DNA of 36,890 nt from an uncultured Lachnospiraceae bacterium (lineage in GTDB: Bacteria > Bacillota > Clostridia > Lachnospirales > Lachnospiraceae). The first letter of the stretch is position 1; each line of letters begins with the position of its first letter. Shown here piece after piece: positions 28,561-36,890 of this stretch. The notes below the pieces were generated by a model. That model worked only from the letters and a program-made list of their open reading frames with translations, was not told the DNA's origin and did no database searches. Made by a program: the position numbers and the translations under genes. The stretch lies in the NCBI GenBank assembly GCA_945864145.1, contig CAMBAN010000015.1:1-36890 (forward strand), in the 5' to 3' direction.

Positions 28561-30675
28561 TTAGTTTTGTGTAGTCGTATCTGTATTTTCTGACGTATCC
28601 AACGTATCCGACGTATCTGACACATCTGTCACATCTCCATCAATACTGAAATCCTGTTCTACTACCTCACCCGTTTCAGGATCAATTAATTCTCCTGTTT
28701 CAGGATCAACCGTATATTTTGTTGACTCAGCATCATCAGGAGTCGTCACCGTGCCTAAAATCCTGTCTACTTCTTCCTGTTCGGCAATTGTCATTTCCTC
28801 TGTCTTTGTAATATTCAGATATGGCAATACCTCTGTCAGAATATTTTTTACTACCCCGCTTGCAAAGTAGGCATGCGCCTGGTCTTCTACGTTTGGCTGG
28901 TCTATAACTACGTAAATAACAATCTGTGGGTCATCAGCAGGTGCATACCCAATAAAGGATACAACGTAATTTTTTCTGTCACGTCCTGCCATTTCCGCAG
29001 TACCTGTCTTACCACCCATGGAATAGCCCGCCGGTCTTGCTGCGGCACCTGTACCTTCGTCTACAACCGCTCTCAAATAGGACTTCATAACCTCTGATGT
29101 TGTGTTGGAAATAGTCTGTTTTATAACACGTGGTTCTATATTTTTTATTACATCACCCGAGGAATTGGTAATCTTATTTACTACATGAGGTTCATAGTAA
29201 TAACCTCCATTAATGATAGAAGAAAACGCTGAAGCCATCTGAATCATGGTTACGTTAAAGCCTTGACCAAAAGAAGTCGTTGCAACCTCTGCTTCATGCA
29301 TCGTGTCCTCTGTATAGATAAGAGAAGCAGTACGTGCTTCTCCTGCCAAATCAATATTCGTTCGTAATCCAAGATTAAAAATATTTTCAAATTCCAGTAA
29401 AGTGCTGCTTCCTATTGCTGCCCCCATCTTCATCAAAGCAACGTTGCAGGACTGCTCTAAGGATCCACTGACATCCAATACGCCATGTCCTGTTTTTACG
29501 TTACATTTGATGGTATGTCCACCTACCTCCAGGGCACCGGTACATTCGTAGGTCTCATTTCCGACAATTTTTCCTGTTTCTATCCCTGTTGCTACTGTTA
29601 TCGCTTTTGCAGTAGAACCGGGCTCATAGGTATCTGAAATACAAAAATTTCTCCATAATTGATTGAGTGCATCATAATACGTCTCATCCTCTATCATCTG
29701 GTCAATCTGTTCCTGTGTATAGTAAGCAGACAAATCCTTTGGATTATTCAAATCAAAGGTAGGATAGCTTGCCATTGCAAGAATTTCCCCGGTATTTGGG
29801 TTCATAATAATACATCCCGTATTGTTAGAACCAAGCCCTTCCCTTGCTTCATTTTGATGCTCCTGGTTAAATTGCAATATATATTTTTCCACAATGGACT
29901 GGATATTGGCATCAATTGTAGTTGTTAAAGAATTACCATCTACAGCAGCTACTGTTGTTCTTTCCAAGGTAGCATCATCATTCAGATAGCCATACTCTCT
30001 ACCATTGGTACCATTCAATTCGCTATTATAATATTCTTCTAATCCATAGGTACCGTTATTGTCCGTTCCTGTAAAGCCGATAACATCACAAGCCAGAGAA
30101 TTATTAGGATATCTTCTGATATACTCATCTTCGAACCAAACGCCACTGACTTTTCCCATTTTTTCAGCATCCTCTTGCTTGTTGTTTGCAATGGTCGCCG
30201 CATTATCTGACTTTTCTCTCTCCAAAAAGGGTTGAATTTCTTCATAAGTCAGTTTCTTTTTCAAAACATAATATTGAGAGTTTGGATGTTCCTCCACATA
30301 CTGGTTTAAGATATTGTAATCCAAAGAAAAGCAGTCTGCCAATGCTTTCAACGTCGGTTCTTTATTCAGCTCATCATCTAACATGACTTTACAGTCAAGA
30401 ATGACATTATATACTTTTTCGCTTACAGCTAAAATAGTACCATTTCTATCCGTAATCGTTCCTCTTTTAAAAGGCAAGGTAGTAGAGTCATATTTCTGCT
30501 GTGATAGTATTTTTTTCTGATAGTTATTTTGGTTATCTTTTGTAATGACATATAATCTAATACCCAAACCACAAAAAGCCAATATTATGATAAATATCAT
30601 AAATCTTAGCTTTTCCTGCAGTATTCTCCTGGGTGATTTTCCTTTTCTTCTCTTTGTTGCCATGATAATATGCAT
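28561..30675 (-). CDS. Class B penicillin-binding protein (transpeptidase), FtsI/SpoVD-like
   Basis: 704 aa; YEPGSTAK, QSCN, GGKTGTAE motifs; no PASTA domain seen; Asp/Thr-rich C-terminal tail. Start may be MATKRRKG at 30663. Confidence 0.92.
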   Translation of the reverse strand: MHIIMATKRRKGKSPRRILQEKLRFMIFIIILAFCGLGIRLYVITKDNQNNYQKKILSQQKYDSTTLPFKRGTITDRNGTILAVSEKVYNVILDCKVMLDDELNKEPTLKALADCFSLDYNILNQYVEEHPNSQYYVLKKKLTYEEIQPFLEREKSDNAATIANNKQEDAEKMGKVSGVWFEDEYIRRYPNNSLACDVIGFTGTDNNGTYGLEEYYNSELNGTNGREYGYLNDDATLERTTVAAVDGNSLTTTIDANIQSIVEKYILQFNQEHQNEAREGLGSNNTGCIIMNPNTGEILAMASYPTFDLNNPKDLSAYYTQEQIDQMIEDETYYDALNQLWRNFCISDTYEPGSTAKAITVATGIETGKIVGNETYECTGALEVGGHTIKCNVKTGHGVLDVSGSLEQSCNVALMKMGAAIGSSTLLEFENIFNLGLRTNIDLAGEARTASLIYTEDTMHEAEVATTSFGQGFNVTMIQMASAFSSIINGGYYYEPHVVNKITNSSGDVIKNIEPRVIKQTISNTTSEVMKSYLRAVVDEGTGAAARPAGYSMGGKTGTAEMAGRDRKNYVVSFIGYAPADDPQIVIYVVIDQPNVEDQAHAYFASGVVKNILTEVLPYLNITKTEEMTIAEQEEVDRILGTVTTPDDAESTKYTVDPETGELIDPETGEVVEQDFSIDGDVTDVSDTSDTLDTSENTDTTTQN

Positions 30676-30700
30676 ACCTTTCTTTTTTGATGTGCACGCC

Positions 30701-31204
30701 TTAATCCGGTATGTCGCTGTACTGTCTTACGTAATCACTTCCTTCTCCCGTGTATGTGATTACTTGCCCATCCTTTGCATATTTCATGCCTAATTCACCA
30801 ATTGCAATTTTTTTGATTTCCTCTAAATCTACCTCACTCATAATTTTTGTATAAGTTTCATCATTTTCCTGCCTTAAGCTATTTAACTCACTTTCCATAC
30901 TGGAAATGTGGTCAATACGGTTTGTAATGTCAGATTGCAGGTTCACATAGCTTATCAGAATGACACAGCCTAATGTAATAAATGCCATCATCACAAACAA
31001 GTAACCAAAAGAAATGGCTGTCGCTCTCCTTGCATCCTTTCTCCTGTTTTCTCTTGTCTGTCGGTTTGTTGGCTTTTTTCTGACCGGTCTTTCTTCTATA
31101 TCTATTTTCCTGACCGTATTTCCATCTATATACATTTGTTTTACTTTTGTGCCTTGGTAGTTTTGTCTTTGCGTATTTGTCTTTGACAAACTAACCTGTT
31201 TCAT
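30701..31204 (-). CDS. ftsL: FtsL-like septum protein
   Basis: 167 aa; basic N-terminus, single TM, coiled-coil, located between rsmH and the PBP gene. Confidence 0.75.
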   Translation of the reverse strand: MKQVSLSKTNTQRQNYQGTKVKQMYIDGNTVRKIDIEERPVRKKPTNRQTRENRRKDARRATAISFGYLFVMMAFITLGCVILISYVNLQSDITNRIDHISSMESELNSLRQENDETYTKIMSEVDLEEIKKIAIGELGMKYAKDGQVITYTGEGSDYVRQYSDIPD

Positions 31205-31221
31205 AATTTTCTATCCCTTCT

Positions 31222-32166
31222 TCACATTCTCTCAAATACTCTTAACTTTGCACTCTTTGACCTGGAATTAAACTCTAATTCTTCCTCACTCGGAAGAATT
31301 GGTTTCCTGGGTGTTGCCTTTCCCAAAGGCTTTTTCCCACATACGCATACCGGAAATTCCGGTGGACAAGTACATGGATTTTCTTTTTCTCTGTAGATTG
31401 TTTTTACTATTCTGTCTTCCAGAGAATGGAACGTGATGATGCATAACCGTCCCCCCGGGTTAAGCATATCAATCATATCGTCCAATGAATTTTTCAAGAC
31501 CTCCAATTCGTGATTACATTCAATTCTAATCGCCTGAAAGGTTCTCTTAGAAGGATGCCCGCCTGTCGCTCTCATCTTTGCAGGTATGGCTGCCTTAATC
31601 AACTCATTCAGTTCAAAGGTCGTTTCTATTGGCTTGACCTCCCTGGCCTTTACTATATGTTTTGCTATATTTTTTGCGAATTGATCCTCACCGTAATCTT
31701 TAATAATTCGATATAGGTCTTTTTCTGAATACTCATTTACAATATCTCTTGCTGTCAGAGTCTGCCGTTGATCCATTCTCATATCCAAGGCTGTATCATA
31801 TTTATAGGTAAATCCTCTTTCCACAGTATCAAGCTGATACGAAGATACCCCCAGGTCTAACACAATACCATCTACCTTGTCCACACCTATTTCAGCAAGT
31901 GCCTGTTTGGCATTACAATAATTATTCCTTAAAATAGTTACCTTAGAGCCAAACTCTTCTAATCTTTTAGATGCTGCGGCAATCGCATCTGCATCCTGGT
32001 CAATTCCAATAAATCTTCCTTTTTCATTTAATCTCCTGCATACCTCGTAGGCATGTCCGCCTCCACCTAAGGTACCATCCAAATATATCCCATCCGGCTT
32101 AATATGTAAGCCTTCTATTGTTTCTTCCAATAAAACCGATTTATGTTTAAACTCCATCTGGTTCAC
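31222..32166 (-). CDS. rsmH: 16S rRNA (cytosine1402-N4)-methyltransferase
   Basis: [48 protein letters not shown]. Confidence 0.97.
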   Translation of the reverse strand: MNQMEFKHKSVLLEETIEGLHIKPDGIYLDGTLGGGGHAYEVCRRLNEKGRFIGIDQDADAIAAASKRLEEFGSKVTILRNNYCNAKQALAEIGVDKVDGIVLDLGVSSYQLDTVERGFTYKYDTALDMRMDQRQTLTARDIVNEYSEKDLYRIIKDYGEDQFAKNIAKHIVKAREVKPIETTFELNELIKAAIPAKMRATGGHPSKRTFQAIRIECNHELEVLKNSLDDMIDMLNPGGRLCIITFHSLEDRIVKTIYREKENPCTCPPEFPVCVCGKKPLGKATPRKPILPSEEELEFNSRSKSAKLRVFERM

Positions 32167-32176
32167 GCCCTTCTTT

Positions 32177-32608
32177 CTAAATCATCATGCCAAGCTCTGA
32201 CATGTGTTCTGCAATTTCTTCCATGTCATCATATTCGGAAGCTTCTTCCCACTTCTCTTTGCTCCAGATTTCAATTCTGTTTGCAACGCCAACTAAAACA
32301 ACATCTTTATCTAGCTCAGCAAATTCTCGTAATACCGATGGAATCAAAATTCTTCCCTGCTTGTCTACCTCAACATTGGCAGCTCCTGCTAAGAAAAATC
32401 TTACGAATTTTCGTGATTCCTTGTTCATAAGCGGTAATGCTTTTAGTTTTTCTTCAAACGCTGACCATTCCTGGTTATCGTACACAAATAGACAGCCATC
32501 CAATCCCTTAGTCACAACAAATTCATCACCTAACACCTCTCTGAATTTAGAAGGGATAATCAGTCTGCCTTTCGTATCTATCGTATGATTGTATTCTCCC
32601 ATGAACAT
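32177..32608 (-). CDS. mraZ: Transcriptional regulator MraZ
   Basis: 143 aa; [39 protein letters not shown] duplicated SpoVT/AbrB-like motifs. Confidence 0.97.
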   Translation of the reverse strand: MFMGEYNHTIDTKGRLIIPSKFREVLGDEFVVTKGLDGCLFVYDNQEWSAFEEKLKALPLMNKESRKFVRFFLAGAANVEVDKQGRILIPSVLREFAELDKDVVLVGVANRIEIWSKEKWEEASEYDDMEEIAEHMSELGMMI

Positions 32609-32679
32609 GCAATCACCCGCTTTCTACACCTGCATCGTACTACCTTTTGGTCATTTTCTTTCGGAAATGGAATTTAACC

Positions 32680-32716
32680 CCACTTTACACCACTTTGTTC
32701 CACTTTCCTCCACTTT
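32680..32716 (-). promoter_or_regulatory. Array of four MraZ-type operator boxes
   Basis: Minus strand AAAGTGGAGG AAAGTGGAAC AAAGTGGTGT AAAGTGG; four AAAGTGG units at exact 10-bp period upstream of mraZ. Confidence 0.85.
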
Positions 32717-32723
32717 TAAGTTC

Positions 32724-32752
32724 ATTTTACATGACTTTTTATAAAATAACAA
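32724..32752 (-). promoter_or_regulatory. Sigma-A-like promoter of mraZ/dcw cluster
   Basis: Minus strand TTGTTA, 17-bp spacer, TAAAAT, directly upstream of the MraZ boxes. Confidence 0.6.
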
Positions 32753-32763
32753 GTGTTTAGCAA

Positions 32764-32799
32764 TAAAAAAAGAAGAAGAAATGCATTTTTTTCTTCTTC
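32764..32799 (-). terminator. Rho-independent terminator of polC
   Basis: Minus strand GAAGAAGAAA-AAAATGCA-TTTCTTCTTC followed by TTTTTTT. Confidence 0.7.
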
Positions 32800-32827
32800 C
32801 TTTTTCTTCTATTTTCCCTGTTTTTTC

Positions 32828-35800
32828 TTAAACCAAGTCGAATAGACTAATTTGGTTAGACTCAGGAATATCTCCCAAAAGTCCAAGCTCTGCCATTAAA
32901 TCAATCACTGTTTTGGACACCTTGGTTCTAACTCTGAAATCATCTTTAGAAAGAAACGGACCATCCTTAGCCGCTTCCATAATGGCATCTGCCGCTTTTT
33001 CACCCAAACCGTCAATACTGTTTAAGGACGGTAATATTTTTCCATCCATAATCAAAAAGTTACGGGAATGGGATTTAAAAATGTCTATCGGCAAAAACTC
33101 AAATCCTCGTGCATACATTTCCTGCACGATTCGCATATCCTTTAAACAATCCTGTTCTTTATTAGAAAGAGAATCCTGTCTCTTACGATAATCAGCCAGC
33201 ACTTCCTCCAAATGTGACCTGCCCTGACACATAATCTCATAGGAAAACGCAGATGCTCTGATACTAAAATAAGCACAGTAATAAGCAAGTGGATAATTCA
33301 CCTTACAGTAAGCTATTCTCCACCCCATCATAACATAAGCTGCCGCATGTGCCTTAGGAAACATGTACTGAATTTTCTCACAAGACCAGATATACCAATC
33401 CGGCACATTATGTGCCTTCATATCAGCTTTCCATTCCTCCCAGTTTGCACATTTCTTTTTAGCCACCGTTCCTTTTCGAACAGCCTCCATGATTTTAAAG
33501 GATTCTTCGGAATCCAGTCCCATACTAATCAAATACGTCATAATATCATCACGGGTACAAATTGCTGTCGAAATAGTGGCTTTTCCTTCCTGAATCAAAG
33601 TCTGTGCATTTCCAAGCCATACATCCGTACCATGGGAAAGTCCTGAAATTCTTACCAAATCCGAAAAATATTTTGGCTGTGCATCGATAACCATCTGCAT
33701 AGCAAAGTCTGTTCCAAACTCCGGAATACCAAGGCATCCTAATTTACATCCGCCAATATCCTCCGGTTTTATTCCCAGTGCCTCCGTATTTTGAAACAGC
33801 GACATAACCTGTTTGTCATCCAAAGGGATGGTAGTAGGGTCAATACCAGTCAAATCCTGCAGCATACGTATCATGGTCGGATCATCGTGCCCGAGAATAT
33901 CGAGTTTTAATAAGTTGTGGTCAATGGAATGGTAATCAAAATGTGTCGTTATCGTATCTGTTGTCATATCATTAGCCGGATGTTGTACCGGTGTAAAGGA
34001 ATTGATTTCTTCTCCCACAGGTAATACTACAATACCACCCGGATGCTGACCGGTTGTTCTTCGCACACCGACACAGCCCTCTACAATTCGATTGATTTCA
34101 CTCGTTCTCTTATGCTGTCCGCGTTCTTCATAATAATTTTTTACATAACCAAAGGCCGTTTTATCAGCCAAAGTACCAATCGTTCCTGCTCTAAAGGTTT
34201 GCCCATATCCAAAAATAACTTCCGTGTATTTATGAGCCTTACTCTGATACTCACCGGAGAAGTTCAAGTCAATATCCGGCTCTTTATTTCCTTTAAATCC
34301 AAGGAAAGTTTCAAACGGAATATCAAAGCCATCCTTTACCAGCTTTTCTCCACAGTTTGGACAATAGGCATCAGGCATATCGCACCCTGCCATACCTGCA
34401 AACTTCTTTACTTCATCAGAATAAAAATCTGTATAATGACATTTTTTACAATAGTAATGCGGACTTAACGGATTTACCTCTGTTATTCCTGCCATCGTTG
34501 CTACAAAGGAGGAACCTACAGAACCTCGTGAACCTACCAAATATCCATCTTCTACAGATTTCCAAACCAGCTTTTGCGCAATGATGTACATAACGGCAAA
34601 TCCATTGCTGATAATAGAATTAAGTTCTCGTTTCAATCTGGCTTCCACAATTTCCGGCAAATCTTCACCATACATTTCATGTGCCTTACGATAACAAATA
34701 TCTGTCAAAAGCTGGTCACTGTTTTCAATGACAGGTGGACATTTATCCGGTCTGACCGGAGCAATTCTGTCACACATGTCAGCTATCAGATTCGTGTTTG
34801 TAATAACAATCTCTTCTGCTTTTTCACTGCCAAGATAATAGGAAAACTCATCCAGCATTTCTTCCGTTGTTCTCAAATATAACGGCGCCTGCTCATCTGC
34901 ATCCTTAAATCCCTTTCCTGTCATGATAATACGCCTGTATACTTCATCCTCAGGGTCTAAGAAATGCACGTCACACGTTCCTACTACCAGCTTACCAAAC
35001 TGTTCTCCCAATTTCACAACCTTTTTATTCAGGGCAATCAAATCCTCTTCCTCTTTAATTTGTGGAAGCTTTTCTGATGCCAACATAAATCGGTTATTTC
35101 CAATGGGCTGTATTTCCAAATAATCATAAAAATTTACAATTTTAGCCAGCTGTTCGTCTGTCTGTCCATCCAGAATTGCCCTGAACAATTCTCCTGCTTC
35201 GCAGGCACTTCCGATAATCAGACCTTCTCTGTATTTCATAATCAGGCTTCTTGGTATCAGCGGATTTCTGTGGAAATAGGTCAAATGGGCTTCTGAAACC
35301 AAACGATACAAGTTGATACGTCCTGTCTGATTTTTTGCCAAAATAATAATATGATAAGGATGCATCTTGCGGATTGCTTCGACACTTGCTTTTCCCGTTT
35401 CATTTAAATCAGCCAAAGTATCAATGCCCTTCTCATGAAGCATCTCGATAAATTTCACAAAAATCTCAGCCGTACATTCTGCATCGTCTACTGCTCTATG
35501 ATGATTATCCAGTGAAATACCAAGTGTTTTTGCCACCGCATCCAGCGTGTATTTCGCCTGACCCGTCAATAAGCTTCTTGCAATACCAACAGTATCTACA
35601 TGAGTATAATCATACGGGATACCCAGCCTTTTACAATTCTCTTTGATAAAGCTGATATCAAAGCTAGCATTATGGGCAACCAAAATCGTACCCTCAATAA
35701 ATTCCATAAACTTAGGTAATACTACATCAATTGTATCTGCATCCATGACCATGCTGTCATTGATGCTTGTCAATTTCTCAATTTCAAACGGAATCGGTAC

Positions 35801-36890
35801 CTGTGGATTTACAAAGGTTGAAAAACGGTCTACGATTTCTCCGTTTACCACCTTTACAGCACCGATTTCTATGATGCGATTATTGATTGGCGAAAAGCCT
35901 GTAGTCTCAATGTCAAATACAACATAAGACTCCTGTAAGGATTGTCCTTTTCCGTTTGTGACAATCTCCTTTAAATCATCTACCAAATACCCTTCTACAC
36001 CATATATTACCTTGAAATCATCTCCGTGATCCAAGGCATGATTTGCATCAGGGAAAGCCTGTACACATCCATGGTCTGTAATGGCAATTGCCTTATGCCC
36101 CCACTTCTTTGCACGTTTGATGATATCCTTTACATCTGATACGCCGTCCATATCGCTCATCTTCGTATGGCAATGCAGCTCTACTCTTTTTTTGGCGCTA
36201 TTATCCATACGAGAAGTTGTAAAGTCCGGAATTTTCTTTAATCCATTCACCGTAGCAATGGTCAGTTCATGGTCAAAGGTATCATTGACTGTTACACCCT
36301 TTACCTTAAAGAATGCACCAACCTTGAGTTCTGCCAGCAATTCATCCAATTGCTCATTATGTACAAACATTTTGACCTTAATGGTATCTGTAAAATCAGT
36401 GATTTCAAAACTGACAATCGTTTTCTCATTACGGATTTCTCGCTTATCCAAGGCTCTTACCTTACCTCTGATAACAACCTCACCCATTTCGCCCCAGATT
36501 TCCTTGATTTCCATGGCTTCCTCATCAAAGTCACGTCCATAGATAACATCTGGATTATCTGACTTTTTGGGATATCTTCTTTGAAATCCTTCTCCCTTTT
36601 TGGCAGCAAAGCTTTTTTCACTTTTCCGTTCTGTCTGAAAGGATGCTGCAGCTGCAGCTTTAGCCGGCTTTTCTGTTTTGACACCTGTGTCATTTTTCTT
36701 TTCCATCTCAGGCTGCCCATGCTGTTCTTCTCCAACATTTTCCATTCTTCTGGTAATGCCTTCCACTACCTTCTGAATTCTTAGCTCGTCTTCTTCCTTA
36801 TATTTACTTTCTGACGCTTCCTTATAGGCAATATCAAATTTTACCTGAAATCCACAACGCTCATTTAATACCTTGTCCAGGATATGAATC
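32828..36890 (-). CDS. polC: DNA polymerase III PolC-type alpha subunit (5' end beyond window)
   Basis: PHP domain (VELHCHTKMSDMDGV), DEDDh exonuclease (YVVFDIETTGFSPINNRIIEIG), polymerase motifs (GSRGSVGSSFVATMAGITEVNPL). The frame stays open from 36766 to the edge (IHILDKVLNERCGFQVKFDIAYKEASESKYKEEDELRIQKV), so the listed GTG at 36766 is probably internal. Confidence 0.97.
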   Translation of the reverse strand, partial: IHILDKVLNERCGFQVKFDIAYKEASESKYKEEDELRIQKVVEGITRRMENVGEEQHGQPEMEKKNDTGVKTEKPAKAAAAASFQTERKSEKSFAAKKGEGFQRRYPKKSDNPDVIYGRDFDEEAMEIKEIWGEMGEVVIRGKVRALDKREIRNEKTIVSFEITDFTDTIKVKMFVHNEQLDELLAELKVGAFFKVKGVTVNDTFDHELTIATVNGLKKIPDFTTSRMDNSAKKRVELHCHTKMSDMDGVSDVKDIIKRAKKWGHKAIAITDHGCVQAFPDANHALDHGDDFKVIYGVEGYLVDDLKEIVTNGKGQSLQESYVVFDIETTGFSPINNRIIEIGAVKVVNGEIVDRFSTFVNPQVPIPFEIEKLTSINDSMVMDADTIDVVLPKFMEFIEGTILVAHNASFDISFIKENCKRLGIPYDYTHVDTVGIARSLLTGQAKYTLDAVAKTLGISLDNHHRAVDDAECTAEIFVKFIEMLHEKGIDTLADLNETGKASVEAIRKMHPYHIIILAKNQTGRINLYRLVSEAHLTYFHRNPLIPRSLIMKYREGLIIGSACEAGELFRAILDGQTDEQLAKIVNFYDYLEIQPIGNNRFMLASEKLPQIKEEEDLIALNKKVVKLGEQFGKLVVGTCDVHFLDPEDEVYRRIIMTGKGFKDADEQAPLYLRTTEEMLDEFSYYLGSEKAEEIVITNTNLIADMCDRIAPVRPDKCPPVIENSDQLLTDICYRKAHEMYGEDLPEIVEARLKRELNSIISNGFAVMYIIAQKLVWKSVEDGYLVGSRGSVGSSFVATMAGITEVNPLSPHYYCKKCHYTDFYSDEVKKFAGMAGCDMPDAYCPNCGEKLVKDGFDIPFETFLGFKGNKEPDIDLNFSGEYQSKAHKYTEVIFGYGQTFRAGTIGTLADKTAFGYVKNYYEERGQHKRTSEINRIVEGCVGVRRTTGQHPGGIVVLPVGEEINSFTPVQHPANDMTTDTITTHFDYHSIDHNLLKLDILGHDDPTMIRMLQDLTGIDPTTIPLDDKQVMSLFQNTEALGIKPEDIGGCKLGCLGIPEFGTDFAMQMVIDAQPKYFSDLVRISGLSHGTDVWLGNAQTLIQEGKATISTAICTRDDIMTYLISMGLDSEESFKIMEAVRKGTVAKKKCANWEEWKADMKAHNVPDWYIWSCEKIQYMFPKAHAAAYVMMGWRIAYCKVNYPLAYYCAYFSIRASAFSYEIMCQGRSHLEEVLADYRKRQDSLSNKEQDCLKDMRIVQEMYARGFEFLPIDIFKSHSRNFLIMDGKILPSLNSIDGLGEKAADAIMEAAKDGPFLSKDDFRVRTKVSKTVIDLMAELGLLGDIPESNQISLFDLV

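Noticed and set aside
36081-36542. 153-aa plus-strand ORF opposite polC
   Set aside because: Fully antisense to conserved polC coding sequence with no independent support.
1-36890. CRISPR arrays, tRNA/rRNA genes, transposases, prophage or defence genes
   Set aside because: Looked for on both strands; no spaced repeats, tRNA-like cloverleafs, transposase or phage proteins were recognised. A tRNAscan/Infernal run would be needed to exclude small RNAs fully.

Overview
The window is ordinary-looking, core-genome DNA from a low-GC, spore-forming member of the Clostridia. Gene content and order look Lachnospiraceae-like, but that assignment is inference. Almost every gene is on the minus strand. 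From left to right: 5' end of a YugP-like zinc metallopeptidase (cut by the window edge), fmt, def, priA, recJ, an acyl-ACP thioesterase, a TraX-family protein, fused secDF, the SCIFF maturase scfB, its 47-aa precursor peptide scfA (absent from the supplied ORF track), a TIGR04086-like membrane protein, a plus-strand CNNM/CBS protein, a 773-aa protein with an N-terminal cNMP-binding-like domain overlapping an Sfp-type PPTase, a methyl-accepting chemotaxis protein, sigG, sigE, spoIIGA, and a dcw cluster (ftsZ, ftsQ/divIB, murA, ftsW/spoVE, murD, two tandem class B PBPs, ftsL, rsmH, mraZ), then polC (cut by the right edge). I found no tRNA, rRNA, CRISPR array or mobile element. The most interesting signals are: (1) the SCIFF ranthipeptide gene with a terminator-like hairpin between precursor and maturase; (2) a possible Spo0A-type control region for spoIIGA-sigE embedded in the ftsZ terminator; (3) four MraZ-type operator repeats with exact 10-bp period upstream of mraZ; (4) the uncharacterised cNMP-like protein overlapping sfp; and (5) tandem PBPs, one with KTA instead of KTG, separated by a hairpin that covers a Shine-Dalgarno sequence. 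I found no strong evidence for a wholly new multi-gene system.
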